The position numbers and the translations under genes were made by a program. A DNA stretch of 64,000 nt, taken from Branchiostoma floridae (lineage: Eukaryota > Chordata > Leptocardii > Amphioxiformes > Branchiostomatidae). Positions 1 to 11,767 of the stretch are shown here, piece by piece (position 1 is the first letter of the stretch; each line of letters begins with the position of its first letter). The notes below the pieces were generated by a model. It was given only the letters and a program-made list of their open reading frames with translations, did not search any database and had not been told where the DNA came from. The DNA lies in NCBI RefSeq assembly GCF_000003815.2, contig NC_049987.1, positions 16,195,390-16,259,389 on the forward strand, given 5' to 3'.

Positions 1-595
1 CCTAGGCCTAAGAAAAAGCAAGGCTTGAAGCAATTTACTACCAGTACTAGTACTATAGCTAGGTTAAACCTGTCTTTCTGTGATTAAACAATAAGTAAAG
101 AAATACAGGGTGTTGAGCTACATTAAGAATTATGTCCCTTTTGTGCTATGTCTTTTAGCAGTTAACATACATTTTGTTCCAAACAGCTAAAGACAGTTAT
201 ACTTTAATAAGCATTTTTGTGATGATTATGTGTGTTAACACATTACATTTAAACTAATAACTTAGATTTTACACAAATAATGAATTAAATATTTATTCAA
301 TGTTTTTGAAATGTTGGCCACTCTCACATTCTGTAGTACATATGTATTATGCACAAAACTTAAGACCTAGTAGTCATTTAACACACTGCAATAAGAGTGA
401 AAATTGTGATGTTATTTAGTATGAAGAGCTTAAGCAGCATGTTTAAAGCTATATCTACTAACAACCATTTTGGCTGCTATCTAAGCTTAGAATTCAGGTC
501 TTTGACATTATTACTTGACCCATTGAATGATCATTTTGATATTAATTTCACCTGTATGTTTAAAAAGGGCCGAAATTCTTATCTTTATATCACAG
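1..595. other. non-coding, probable intron
   Basis: AT-rich sequence with no convincing coding exon on either strand. It ends in a plausible 3' splice site (TTTATATCACAG, ending at 595), so it is probably the last intron of a + strand gene that begins before the window. Confidence 0.35.
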
Positions 596-643
596 GTACC
601 AGACTCAACACATGGCCGAACTGTTGATGCAGATGAGGATTAA
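596..643 (+). CDS. possible terminal coding exon of a + strand gene (partial)
   Basis: A good splice acceptor ends at 595. Reading from 596 gives 15 codons ending in an acidic tail (DADED) and a TAA stop at 641-643. An AATAAA signal follows about 1.2 kb downstream at 1816, which fits a long last exon with its 3' UTR. The rest of the gene is outside the window and the family cannot be recognised from 15 residues. The reading phase at the splice junction is assumed. Transcript data would be needed to be sure. Confidence 0.35.
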   Translation, partial: VPDSTHGRTVDADED

Positions 644-1815
644 GCAGACCCACCTGGACCAGTCTGCTTGCCTTTGGGACAAAGCGCGATATGGAATAAC
701 CTGTGTTGTACTCTATTTATATCATGCCAACCTGAGCAAACTCAAGTTTATTGCTAGAAAGGACAAGAAGCTCAGATAATCGTGCAGCAGCGGATTACCC
801 GTTTCTACATGGATTAATTATTCAGTAACACCAACCAAGTCCTATTTTTTAATGCAGTGAGGTTTAAACAAATTTGTCTCATCCTGCTCATCGGTCCCTT
901 GACCGGGGGTGGTTGTTGGAGCACTTTGCTACTGAGGAAATGAACAATGAGTCTGTTAAACTAGTAGTAGTAGAGATGTACAGACAGCTTGTATATAGAA
1001 AGTTTTTTTGTAATTTCTGCAGTGTGTTGTGTTTGTTATCATGTTATAATGGCTGTAACTCAGATTCAGATTCTTTAAAAATCATGTCTCTTTGGATTGA
1101 GGATGTAGTTCTAGTAGAGTACAATACAAGTTGTATCTGTTTTGCGTGTTAATTACAACTAACTTGTATTATACATTCCATGATGCAGAGAACTTTCTAA
1201 TGTTCTGTGTTGTTAGATATTCCATGTAACAGCCTTTGCATGTAAGGTAGCTATGGGGAAGGATGGGTTAGTTGTATGTTTCAGATGCTCATCCAAAAAT
1301 GTTTAAGTATATGGGCAATTGCTGATGACTTTCCAAACACCAAAACACAGCGTTGGAGCTATTGAGCTTAAACTGTACAGTTGTACATGTATGAGGTCAC
1401 TGTCAATGTCAGATACATGTGATGAGACCTAATGCAAGTCTTGCTATGTAATCCTGACATAAGTCATGATGATGAGAAATAACAGGAATAGGAGTTGTTT
1501 TTATTTTGTATTAATATACTGGGTAATCTGGATATTTCCATATCAATTTATTACATAAATGTGTGCGCCTGCTGAGAACTGTACATTCCACTAAAAGCCC
1601 AGAGGTTGTATGTGAATGAAGCTAACTGGGATTGGGATTCGGTCATTATGATCTGTACAGCGGCATGGAAGATTTATACAAAGTATCAACTTTGTAAGTA
1701 TTAGCTGTAAAGGGTTAGAAGATTTAGTGCAATACTGTATTTGTCCAAAATTAATCAGTAGTTTCTTATATGTATACAAATAGATAAGTGCAAACACAAA
1801 GGATTATGAATTTGC
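644..1815 (+). other. probable 3' UTR
   Basis: There is no coding signal on either strand. The region lies between the TAA at 641-643 and an AATAAA at 1816. The short open frames here have no recognisable protein features. Confidence 0.35.
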
Positions 1816-1821
1816 AATAAA
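1816..1821 (+). terminator. polyadenylation signal AATAAA
   Basis: A canonical AATAAA is followed by a T-rich stretch, at the expected place for the 3' end of the transcript ending with the 596-643 exon. Confidence 0.45.
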
Positions 1822-2245
1822 GATTATTACTATTTCTAGTTGCATGTAAAAGTTGTTGGTCTGTCTTATCCATGTGTGGGACCCTATTTTGTCAAGCTTT
1901 ATTTCATTGTAGTCAAGTCATCACGAAATGAATAGTGGACTTTGAAAAAGCAACATCTGCTTCATGAGTTTAAGTCCATAATTTTAGGACAGGTAAGCAG
2001 TCATGATCAAGATTCCTTAGTAAAGGAGGAAACATGTGTTTTTGTTTTGACTTATCATAGTTATGTTAGGTTATATACAGCACTCAAAGAAAGGCTACCA
2101 TATGCATAGTTTTGAAGTTGTTATGTTTTGGATAAGTGATACTGAATCTTCTAGCTGACATAGCAAATTACTTTCAGTAAGTATTGTTTGTGGTATCTCG
2201 CCTATAAAACAAATATGCTTTCTTTCACGTTTGGCTGGCATATAT

Positions 2246-2784
2246 GTGCATTATTATTACCTTTGCCAGAATGGCTAAGGTTATGTTTTGGGCTTGTGAG
2301 TCTGTGTGTGTGTGTGTCTGTCTGTTAACAGCATAACTCAAGAAGTCTTGGATGGATCCCGATAATATTTGGTAGGTGGGTAGGGGTCGGGAAAACGAAG
2401 GTCAAGTTCGATAATGGGCCCCCTAGCGGCTTGCTAAGGTACTGCAGCAGAACCTCAATTTTTGATATCTCGTGTTCTGGACATGCTGTGATCATGATTT
2501 TTGAGTGGTAAATAGCCCTCGAGGCAGAGAGTAAGTGCTGTGAGTTTGGGCCCCCTAGCGGCTTTTTTGGAACTGCAGGCGCCGGTTTCCTTTCAAACTT
2601 TGGATGAGAATAACTCTTCAACGTGTTGACGGATCGTCATGATTTTTGGTATGTAGATAGAATGAGTGATGACTTACATAATGGTATACTAATTATGCAA
2701 ATCAGCAGCTAATTTGCATAATTAATGAGGAAAAATTATAAATCCACTACATTCCATGATAGGACTTTCAAACTTGTCACATAT
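2246..2784 (+). repeat. interspersed repeat with GT-run and ATTTGCATAAT motif (5' half)
   Basis: This block starts with a short imperfect hairpin and a GT-rich run, followed by CATAACTCAAGAAG and text ending in CATTCCATGAT and CACATATG. The same order of motifs recurs at 4079-4640, 50677-52275 and, on the - strand, 57601-58497. This copy is cut at about 2784 by a LINE fragment and resumes after the gap near 4079. It has no coding capacity that I can see and I do not recognise the family by name. Confidence 0.65.
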
Positions 2785-3846
2785 GCCCTGATAATGGATT
2801 TTAGCAAGGCATTCGACAAAGTTTGCCACTCCCTACTCATCCATAAGTTAAACTACTACGGCATCACAGGGTCGCTGCAGACCTGGATCCAGAGCTTCCT
2901 CACCGACCGCCGGCAAGCGGTAGTAGTGGAAGGCTCAATTTCAAGTTTTGTACCAGTAGATTCAGGAGTGCCGCAGGGATCTGTTCTAGGCCCCACCCTG
3001 TTTCTGTTATATATAAACGACCTCCCTACCAGTTTGTCGTCTATTGCTCGTCTGTTTGCAGACGACACCTTGGCACACAAAACCATCAGCTCGACTAGGG
3101 ATCAGGAAGTACTTCAAGAAGACTTGGATCGTCTTGCTGAGTGGGAGCAAACCTGGATGATGAGTTTCCATCCAGACAAGTGCCAAGCACTCCATATCAC
3201 AAGGAAGAGGGTCCCCCAAACAATGAACTACAAACTTCATGGTCACACTCTTGTCTCAACCAAGGAAGCCAAGTATCTAGGAGTGACAATTACTTACAAT
3301 CTCACTTGGTGTACGCACATCGCAAACATCACCAACAAGGCCAGCAGAACCCTAGGTTTTCTGAGAAGAAACATAAAGGTAGGATCCAAAAAGATAAAAA
3401 ACCTTGCTTATGTTACATTAGTCCGACCATTACTAGAATTTGCTAGTCCCGTTTGGGACCCCTATACAGCAAAGGATATAGCGAAGCTCGAAGCGGTCCA
3501 GCGTAGGGCTGCCCGGTGGGTGTCAAACAGGTATCGACGGTCCTCCAGTGTCAGCGAAATGCTTCACGACCTTGAGTGGCCAACACTCCAGGAGAGACGA
3601 CGGAGGGCCAGATTGGTCACTTTTTATAAATACCACTCAGGGGATCTGGCTATTAACTGCAAAACGAGTCCCGCTCCACAAGCTAGAAGTTCGAGATCGA
3701 CCCATCCCGCAGCATACAAGGTACCGACTAGTAGAACCCAATATAGGCAAAATGCCTTCTTCCCACGTACAACTAGAGACTGGAACGGCCTCCCAGCGGA
3801 GGTGGCGCTATCGCCATCCTTGTCTATGTTTAAATCCAAAATATAA
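2785..3846 (+). pseudogene. LINE reverse transcriptase fragment (CR1/jockey-like)
   Basis: About 353 residues read without a stop to TAA at 3844-3846. In order: the palm motif DFSKAFDKVCHSLL, then GVPQGSVLGPTLFLLYINDLP-type text around 2965-3023 (motif 4), the catalytic FADDT near 3055-3069, YLGVTI (thumb side), and the long C-terminal region with LVRPLLEFASPVW and AVQRRAARW that is common in jockey/CR1 elements. The N-terminal endonuclease and the start of the reverse transcriptase are missing, so it is a dead 5'-truncated copy. The frame is open from 2725, but the first 20 codons are the older repeat, not the LINE. Confidence 0.8.
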
Positions 3847-3941
3847 TCCCCCCTCAGTCTGCGCAGTGAACCTCTCCATGTTGCCACGGCTGCAGAATCC
3901 TCAAAAAGATGAGGTTGGCAGGCTAACCGAAAGAAGAAGAA
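2785..3941 (+). mobile_element. 5'-truncated LINE, CR1/jockey group
   Basis: The element carries a reverse-transcriptase C-terminal half and a short tail ending in GAA repeats, which run into an assembly gap. It begins abruptly in the middle of an older repeat (the text up to CACATATG at 2784 is matched at 4138-4195), so it inserted there. The endonuclease half is absent. Truncated 5' ends and a short 3' repeat are typical of CR1/L2-like LINEs. Confidence 0.7.
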
Positions 3942-4078
3942 NNNNNNNNNNNNNNNNNNNNNNNNNNNNNNNNNNNNNNNNNNNNNNNNNNNNNNNNNNN
4001 NNNNNNNNNNNNNNNNNNNNNNNNNNNNNNNNNNNNNNNNNNNNNNNNNNNNNNNNNNNNNNNNNNNNNNNNNNNNNN
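3942..4078. other. assembly gap (N)
   Basis: A run of N immediately follows the GAA-rich end of the LINE and precedes the resumed host repeat, so the gap covers the LINE 3' junction. Confidence 0.99.
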
Positions 4079-4640
4079 AGACCTACATAATGAGATAACA
4101 ATTATGCAAATCAACAGCTAATTTGCATAATTAATGAGAATATTTTATAAATTCACTACATTCCATGATAGGGCTTTAAAACTTGTCACATATGTAGCTG
4201 AGAAAGAGAGAAATGCCAATACATATTTATCATGCAAATGATGATTTCATTTGCATAATTAATGAGAAAATATTAACGTGTTGACGGATCGTCATGATTT
4301 TCGGCATGTAGATAGCCTAAATGAAGACTTATATAATGTGATACTTATTATGCAAGTTAACAGCTAATTTGCATAATTGATTAGGAAAAGTTCATAAATC
4401 CACTGCATTCCATTATAGTACTTTCATCAAAGTTGTCACATATGTAACTGAGAAAGAGGGAAGAGAGTAAGAGGTGTATTTAAAGACTTTGAAAGAGAAT
4501 AAGTCAAGAATGGATCAAAGGATCATCATGATTTTTGGTATGCTGATAGCTTAAGTAATGCTTGATACAATTTGATATCAATTAATTGTAAATTGGGATC
4601 TAATTTGCATAATAAATGCCGATATTTTATAAACCAACTC
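4079..4640 (+). repeat. interspersed repeat, resumed part and tandem partial copies
   Basis: The block contains at least three partial copies of the motif set CAGCTAATTTGCATAATT, CATTCCATGATAG and GACGGATCGTCATGAT seen before the LINE. The first copy continues past the point at which the 2246-2784 block was interrupted. The others (from about 4274 and about 4500) look like diverged tandem copies. Confidence 0.6.
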
Positions 4641-5175
4641 CAAGCATTTAATTATAAAGAAAATGAAATGAGTAACGCATTTGTCTACAGACATCATTCT
4701 ACATAAGAAACCTGGTTTATTTGGCAAAGGTATGTGTTCGTGGAACTCTAGTTGTTATATAAATTGATTTCATACCTGAGGTAATATTACGTTATTGAGA
4801 TATCTATGATTTAACATATCTCCGAACATTCATTAACTGCAAACGCCCATAAACACTTTTAGTGGATACAACCGAAAGCTAAGGACTTCCATAGAAAATG
4901 ATAACATCGATATCTGCGCCTTTGTTAGGGTAAGTTAAGTATTTTTTTAAACATATTTGAGTGTTAAGTATTTTTTTTAAACATACTTGAGTGCACTGAA
5001 AAGACCTGAACAAATGAAATGTCACAATAAATCGTACCGCGCCAGGGAAATTTCTGCAGTACCGCTGAATGTTGCTAGGTTATATACTGTCGCTTTTACA
5101 TATTATTCGTATGTTTTTTGTAAATATATTTATCAAAACACACTCTGAAAGCTATTTGACAAATGGAACATCAAC
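4641..5175. other. no feature seen
   Basis: AT-rich sequence with no coding signal and no clear repeat structure on either strand. Confidence 0.4.
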
Positions 5176-5298
5176 ATACGGATGTTTGCTAGTTATGCAG
5201 AGCATTAAAAAGGCATTCCAAGCCAATGCAACATCTGAGGATGGCAAAGCATTCCGAGACGCAATCAAAACATACTCTTTCATGGCAACGGGGTCAAA
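5176..5298 (+). other. open fragment before gap, possible exon of unknown identity
   Basis: Reading on from a moderate splice-acceptor-like sequence (TTTGCTAGTTATGCAG), the frame gives protein-like text (SIKKAFQANATSEDGKAFRD and on) up to the gap. It could be a host exon or the 5' part of the retrotransposon that resumes after the gap in the same frame. I do not recognise it. Confidence 0.3.
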
Positions 5299-5800
5299 NN
5301 NNNNNNNNNNNNNNNNNNNNNNNNNNNNNNNNNNNNNNNNNNNNNNNNNNNNNNNNNNNNNNNNNNNNNNNNNNNNNNNNNNNNNNNNNNNNNNNNNNNN
5401 NNNNNNNNNNNNNNNNNNNNNNNNNNNNNNNNNNNNNNNNNNNNNNNNNNNNNNNNNNNNNNNNNNNNNNNNNNNNNNNNNNNNNNNNNNNNNNNNNNNN
5501 NNNNNNNNNNNNNNNNNNNNNNNNNNNNNNNNNNNNNNNNNNNNNNNNNNNNNNNNNNNNNNNNNNNNNNNNNNNNNNNNNNNNNNNNNNNNNNNNNNNN
5601 NNNNNNNNNNNNNNNNNNNNNNNNNNNNNNNNNNNNNNNNNNNNNNNNNNNNNNNNNNNNNNNNNNNNNNNNNNNNNNNNNNNNNNNNNNNNNNNNNNNN
5701 NNNNNNNNNNNNNNNNNNNNNNNNNNNNNNNNNNNNNNNNNNNNNNNNNNNNNNNNNNNNNNNNNNNNNNNNNNNNNNNNNNNNNNNNNNNNNNNNNNNN
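5299..5800. other. assembly gap (N)
   Basis: 502 N. The reading frame before and after is the same, but the gap size is probably an estimate. Confidence 0.99.
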
Positions 5801-7849
5801 TCTTGTGTTTCTAAAATCTTTCACCAAATCTTGTCCGAAAGATGGACGAAATACATGACCGACAATAACTTGATTGACCCTGAAACTCAAAAAGCTTTCC
5901 TAACGGGTATCAACGGCTGTGTGGAACACATCCAAGTCATGAGGGAAATCTTGGCCCATGCAAAAAAGAATCGGCGGACAGTCCATATAACCTGGTTCGA
6001 CCTTGCAGATGCATTCGGATCCGTTGAACACAACTTGATCTACTATCAAATGTCAAGGAACAAGTTCCCCCCCATCATCATGGAATATGTCAAAAACTTG
6101 TATTCACGCCTCGAAGGGAAAGTTAAAGGTCCCGGCTGGGAATCCAATCCATTTTCGTTTGGTAGGGGTGTATTTCAAGGAGACAACCTGTCACCTATCA
6201 TTTTCTTGACTGTGTTCCAACCCTTGCTACAGGACCTTAAGGCTGTGGAACAACAATACGGCTATGACCTTAATGGACAACGCTACATCACACTGCCTTT
6301 CGCGGACGACTTCTGCCTGATAACTACGAACAAGAAACAACACCAGAAACTAATCAGTGAAATTTCTTCGAACACCAAGTCAATGAACCTTTCACTGAAG
6401 CCGCGCAAGTGCAAATCCATGTCCATTACAAGTGGTAAACCAACAGAGACTACTTTCACAATTGATGGAAAACCTGTCAAGACAACTAAAGATGCTCCAG
6501 AGAAGTTCCTGGGTGGGTACATAACTTTCTCGGGTAAGACAAAAGAGACATATGACATTGTGGCGAAGACAATACAAACAGCAGTTGAAAACATAAACAA
6601 ATCGGCTATAAGAAACGAGTACAAACTCAGGGTCTACATGGAATACGCTTTTCCGTCATGGAGGTACCTTCTAATGGTGCATGACTTGACCGACACTCAA
6701 CTACAAAAACTCGATGCAATCCATACTAAAGCAATTAAGTCATGGCTCAAAGTGCAGGCTAGTGCCACTAACGCTATCCTGTACAACACAGCAGGACTAA
6801 ACTACAAAACCATTTCAGATCTGTATCTCGAGGCCCACACATTGGCCTACAGCAGATCGGCTCTCAAGGCTGACGACAAGGTGAAACATGCTCTCCATTC
6901 CAAACTAGATGGAGAATCACAGTGGACACGGAAGATGAAGAGATGGGGCCTTGGAAAATGACACTCAATCCACCAACAAGCTATGAATGCGACAACAGAC
7001 ACATGTTGGCCTTCGGTCCGAAAACAAATCAAACATCAAGTTACAAATATGCGTCACGAAACTTGGTCTGAACATCAAAAGAACCTACAACAACAAGGAC
7101 ACATGCTACAGCTTATCGAAGAAGAGAAATGTGATCTCACCTGGAAGTCAGTGATGTATGACCTCCCAAAGGGTATTCTCAGCTTCGCGGTACGTGCATC
7201 GATAGACGCTCTGCCGACATTCTGTAATCTAGCCACTTGGGGCAAGCGTACCAATGACAAATGCAAACTGTGCGGTAACAGGGAAACTCTACATCATGTT
7301 CTTAATAACTGTGGCGTCTCCCTTCAGCAAGGACGATATACGTTCCGGCACAATTCCATACTTAAACACATAGTGGATACCCTTCAGGAGAACATTGATC
7401 ACTCGCAGATAGACGTCCATGTCTACGCAGACTTGCAAGGGTATACAACTGACGGCGGTACTATTCCTGTTCAAACCATACCTACAGCACAGAAGCCGGA
7501 CTTAGTCATATTCCTGCCTAGAGAAAACACCATCCATATACAAGAACTAACTGTACCTTTTGAACAGAACATTAAAGCCAGCCACGAACGTAAGGTTAAC
7601 AAATATACTTCCCTTGTGTCAGACTTGAGCAAAACAGGCAATTCAGTTACTCTTACTTGTGTTGAGGTTGGATCAAGGGGGCTCATCACCCCAGATAACA
7701 AGAATAGACTCAGAAGGATGTTCAAGACTGTTAAGGCAAAAGTACCAAAGAAGCTCTTCAGAGACATTAGTCGAATGTCATTATTGTCCTCCTATGCGAT
7801 ATGGAGAGCTCGACATGAGCCACACTGGGAATACTGTGCAATAGAATGA
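5801..7849 (+). pseudogene. HERO/R2-like pol: reverse transcriptase plus restriction-like endonuclease, one nonsense codon
   Basis: Reading frame 2 is open except for a single TGA at 6959-6961. Before it lie the reverse-transcriptase motifs: FDLADAFGSVEHN (motif A), GVFQGDNLSP (motif B) and the catalytic FADDF at 6299-6313, then the thumb. After it, in the same frame, come a zinc knuckle (CKLCGNRETLHHVLNNC, from about 7262) and the endonuclease signature KPDLVIF followed by QELTVPFE (about 7490-7565). It ends with a TGA at 7847-7849. One stop in an otherwise intact frame suggests a young copy. Its 5' end cannot be judged because of the gap. Confidence 0.75.
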
Positions 7850-7993
7850 TTTTAAGACGATACTGAACTAAAGTGTTTGATATCATTATTGTAATGTCGT
7901 ATGTCAATTTGTCCATGTCTCCCTGCATGTTTGATCTGCAAAGACCGGCATGACCTGGGATCAATGTCACTTTCCTTTATTTTCCGAATAAAG
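5801..7993 (+). mobile_element. HERO/R2-like non-LTR retrotransposon with restriction-like endonuclease, 3' part
   Basis: The element has a reverse transcriptase followed by a zinc knuckle and a PD-(D/E)XK type endonuclease. Among LINE groups, this order is found in the R2, NeSL, CRE and HERO clades, where the endonuclease is C-terminal. A 3' UTR follows to an AATAAA at 7988-7993. The 5' part is in the gap or missing. HERO elements are known from lancelets, sea urchins and fish, and I lean to that clade, but a tree would be needed. Confidence 0.65.
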
Positions 7994-8062
7994 AATGATT
8001 TTACCCTACTGGATACAAGCTTTTTAACTCGACAGAAGACATCAATAAGCGCCACGGTGTTA

Positions 8063-9270
8063 GGGAGACCAAAACTGCTAAAGGCACATATAGATCAGAT
8101 CAATAGCCTACCGTGGTGACAATTTCGTCGACAAATAACGCTTCTTTTCCGTTTTATGAACGAAAACGCACTTCGGTCATGTGGGGTTCAGATTGAGCTA
8201 GAATTGTCTATGTCGAACATAACAGGCGGACAGCGCCCTCGCTTTACGCGAAAGTGGATCGTCTTGGTTTTTCATAGCTCGCCAAAAAAACGCCGGATTC
8301 CTTCCAAATTTGGTCGATATATCAATGAAATCTTACTTAGTTGCTGTATGAATTCCCATGTAGTTATCTTAATCGATTATTGAGTTTTGAACCTTTGAAG
8401 TTTGGAACATAGCAGTCGGAGCGCGCTCTCACTTTGCGCAAAACTAGAACGCGTCTTGGTCTTTCGTATCCCTCCAAAGAAACGTCGAATTTCTTCCAAA
8501 TTTGGTCGAAATTTCAATGCAATTTTACTTAGTTGCTGTATTAACTCCCATGTAATCATCTTAAATGATTATTGAATTTTGAACTGTTGAATTTTAGAAA
8601 CTGTGTAATCTATTTCTTGCACAACTCGTAGCACGGTGCTCATAGATAAAAGTTCACATTTCTCCTAATAAATTGAGTGAAGCTACTCACAAAGGAAGCG
8701 ATGATACCACAAAAATATCATTAACAGAGTCATATGTCTATTTCACCATGTAGATCCCTTATTGGACATCATTTTGTGATGTCGGACTGACTTTGCGGGT
8801 TTCGTATGGTCAAAAATGAACAAAGATTAATTGCCTATATCTTCAGTTGCATCAAAGGGAGACCAAAACTGCTAAAGGCACATATAGATCAGATCAATAG
8901 CCTACCATGGTTAAAATTTCGTCGACAAATAACGCTTCTTTTTCGTTTTATGAACGAAAACGCACTTCGGTCATGTGGGGTTTAGATTGAGCTAGAATTG
9001 CCTATGTCGGACATAGCGGGCGGACAGCGCCCTCGCTTTACGCGAAAGTGGATCGTCTTGGTTTTTCATATCTCGTCAAAAAACGCCGGATTCCTTCCAA
9101 ATTTGGTCGATATGGCACTGAAATCTTACTTAGTTGCTGTATGAATTCCCATGTAGTTATCTTAATCGATTATTGAGTTTTGAGATTATTGAGTTGGAAC
9201 ATAGCGGTCGGAGCGCACTCTCACTTTGCGCAAAACTAGTACGGCTTGGTTTTTCATATCTCTCCAAGGA
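8063..9270. repeat. 794-bp tandem duplication
   Basis: The block beginning GGGAGACCAAAACTGC at 8063 recurs at 8857 with few mismatches (8063-8390 against 8857-9185). A third related segment (8407-8585, beside a CATAGCAGTCGGAGCGC motif) matches the end of the second unit at about 9200-9270. There is no coding content: the small open frames differ between copies. Confidence 0.8.
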
Positions 9271-10438
9271 AACGGGTTTGAACTGTTGTGTGGTCAAAGA
9301 AAAACAAGGGAAGATAAATGTACTAGGTATTTGCAAGCAGGATAACGGAAAACTTTTTCAAAATATACAAGTAGTATGTTTAGAATACCCCTCTCATTTC
9401 GTTTGATGAAGACAAACGCACTTCCGTACAGGTGTATGTGGTTCGTTTGGACGTGGGTTTCTGGCTAGAACGTGTAGGACTTCATGTCTCCTATTAGAAT
9501 CAGATTTCTTAAATTTGGCTGAAATGTTGATAAATGCCTGTGAAGTCGTTATGTCAAATGTTATGCTGAAATCATGGATCATTATCAAGTTACTTGTTGC
9601 TTGGTAATATCATTAGTGTGGAACACATAGGGCATTCACCATTCCCCACCTCCGCACGTTTTCCAAACACCATGTCTACAAAACTCTACACTGATTGGGT
9701 TGGCATACATCTGTCTCGGAAGATAATTGTAGGTAGACATGGTAAGGTCTGCATGGCCTGCACTTGGGTTTCTAAGGTGTAGGAGGGGTGTGCAATTCCT
9801 TCTCCGCCCTCTCGTCTACTGGTGCACTAACATATTCACATACATAAACACATAACCAGTCCATTTATTCACATCCACACCTGAGGTGGATACGGCTTCG
9901 GCTTAATAAAGTCCAGGTTTAGGTCCACAGGTTTGGGCTCAGATCCGAACCTGACCATGTCTAGTTGACATATTATAAGACAGAAGTTCTTGGTGAGAAG
10001 ATTCTTAAGTCAAACCAATTGTGATATATTTGAACACAAAGTTGCACAAAATTACCATTTGTACCTCATGGTTAACTCAGGAACGTATGAAATGTATTGT
10101 CCTAAAACAGAATCAATATGATAAAGAGTCATATCATATTTCATCGAGGCAATCAGATCTAGATTTACTTTATTTATCCCCTTTCTGTCAAATCACCTAC
10201 TAGGATTTCTAAATATAAATGTCGACATTTATACTTTGTTCAATTTTGTTTAAATTTCAGAATTAGGTCAGGTAATTTGGTATCTACCCATGTTCTACAC
10301 ACATGTATACAATTTTAACACATATTATACAGATAAAGTCAATCAATGATGACAATAGGCCAACCCATCAATATCCGCCCCAGAGTCTATTATATCAAAA
10401 TGAATGAATAAAGAGGCTCTTTTTCTCACAACTCTTTC
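9271..10438. other. non-coding, no clear feature
   Basis: No exon is seen. A short stretch around 9880-9960 (AGGTCCACAGG and nearby text) resembles the end motif of the MITE at 13026-13871. Confidence 0.4.
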
Positions 10439-10444
10439 TTTATT
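10439..10444 (-). terminator. polyadenylation signal (AATAAA on - strand)
   Basis: TTTATT on the + strand, about 760 bp beyond the stop codon of the - strand terminal exon at 11203-11301. Confidence 0.4.
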
Positions 10445-10867
10445 TCACGCCAACGTTTCAGTAACCATCTGTCACCTTCCTTGGGACAATATTGGGCAGT
10501 ATATGCACTGTAGCTATATACACAGATGTAGATCTTGTTGCTTTCAGATACAGTCACAAGCGTTTACATATATACAGTAATTGCAGATGTACGGATTCAA
10601 GGATGCACATTTATCAGGCATCGAAATATGAACCAATGAATATGACACACTGCACACAAAAGGCATTCGAAACAATAGAGTTAACAGGTGTAGTTTAGTT
10701 TTTTTTTTCTAAATGGCATATCAAACTATCACAAATAGAGGTATATACAGTACTCCAATTGGTAAAGCAAACTCACATTACACTTAGTATCAGCAGGATA
10801 CAAATTATTGTGCTAAATACAAGATTCATTGCACATTCACTTAGTATATGCTTTATACAGTTTCATT

Positions 10868-10984
10868 AGCCTGAGTATCATCCTCCGTAGTGACTGCTGG
10901 CTCAGTACTTTCCCTTGCTAATCATGGTGGTTAGCAAGCAAAAGTGCTGAGCTAGCAGTCACTACGGAGGATGATACTCAGGCT
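10868..10984. repeat. near-perfect palindrome, foldback MITE
   Basis: Two arms of roughly 40-45 bp, beginning AGCCTGAGTATCATCC and ending in its reverse complement, flank a short loop. A related palindrome with AGCCTGGGTACCATCC ends lies at 13983-14071. It sits in the likely 3' UTR of the - strand gene ending at 11203. Confidence 0.85.
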
Positions 10985-11202
10985 ACAGTTTTATAGAGAC
11001 CTTGTCCTAAATATGTGCAACTCAGATGACTTGGCATCAAAGAGAACAAAATAAAACAACACAGTCCTATTCTACAATTCATTAGGACATCTATTTCTAA
11101 CCAATCTACCTGACAATTTCATATTTGTCTACTAGTATATGACCAGTAGTCTTCAATCAGACCAAGGACATGGTAAACAACTGAAGCTGGTGTTTGACCA
11201 CT

Positions 11203-11301
11203 CTATACTGACAGACAGCAGTGATGCATGATGAGCTTCATCTCCTGCTGTGTAATCTGCTTCCCTATTTCTGCCAGTTCACGTTTCCAGACATCGATGA
11301 A
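11203..11301 (-). CDS. terminal coding exon of a - strand gene (partial)
   Basis: On the - strand a strong acceptor (T-rich tract then CAG) is followed from 11301 by 32 codons and a TAG at 11203-11205. The peptide begins FIDVWKRELAEIGKQ and ends in HHCCLSV. It is amphipathic and coding-like, but I do not recognise the family. Upstream exons would lie at higher coordinates and I found none with confidence before the MITE cluster at 11.77 kb. The phase at the splice junction is assumed to be 0. Confidence 0.5.
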   Translation of the reverse strand, partial: FIDVWKRELAEIGKQITQQEMKLIMHHCCLSV

Positions 11302-11767
11302 CTGAAAAAAAGAAATACGTTTATGAAGGTTAGACATCCAGGTAAACAATATTAAAATAGAATTCATTCTCTAGAACTGGATAAAAAAACAGATATTTAC
11401 TTCTGGACGTTTCGAGTGACATCCATCACTATTCTTCAGCATCACTAGAATGAACTGGCAGGACAATTCAATACAAAGAAAAAAAAGAAGTGTTCTAGGT
11501 GATGTACTTCTGATTAAACAGTTGTAACATCCAGTCACCAATGGAGATGTGAAGGGCATTTATCTTGTTCTCAGATAGCTAAATTAAGTGATGAACCTGT
11601 ACAATACATTACATGTACCTTACCTTACCTAGCCTAGATACCAGACCCCAGCCTGATCTCCAATAAAATATCTATCATAGATATTTTTGAGGCTACACAT
11701 TACCTGTTTGGTACTTTACCTCAGTGTCCAGCTTAGATCAAGGAACCACGCATACATTACCTGTACA

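Noticed and set aside
5294-5890. Frames made mostly of unknown residues across gaps (also at 11932-12593 and 29482-29791)
   Set aside because: They consist of N sequence and carry no information.
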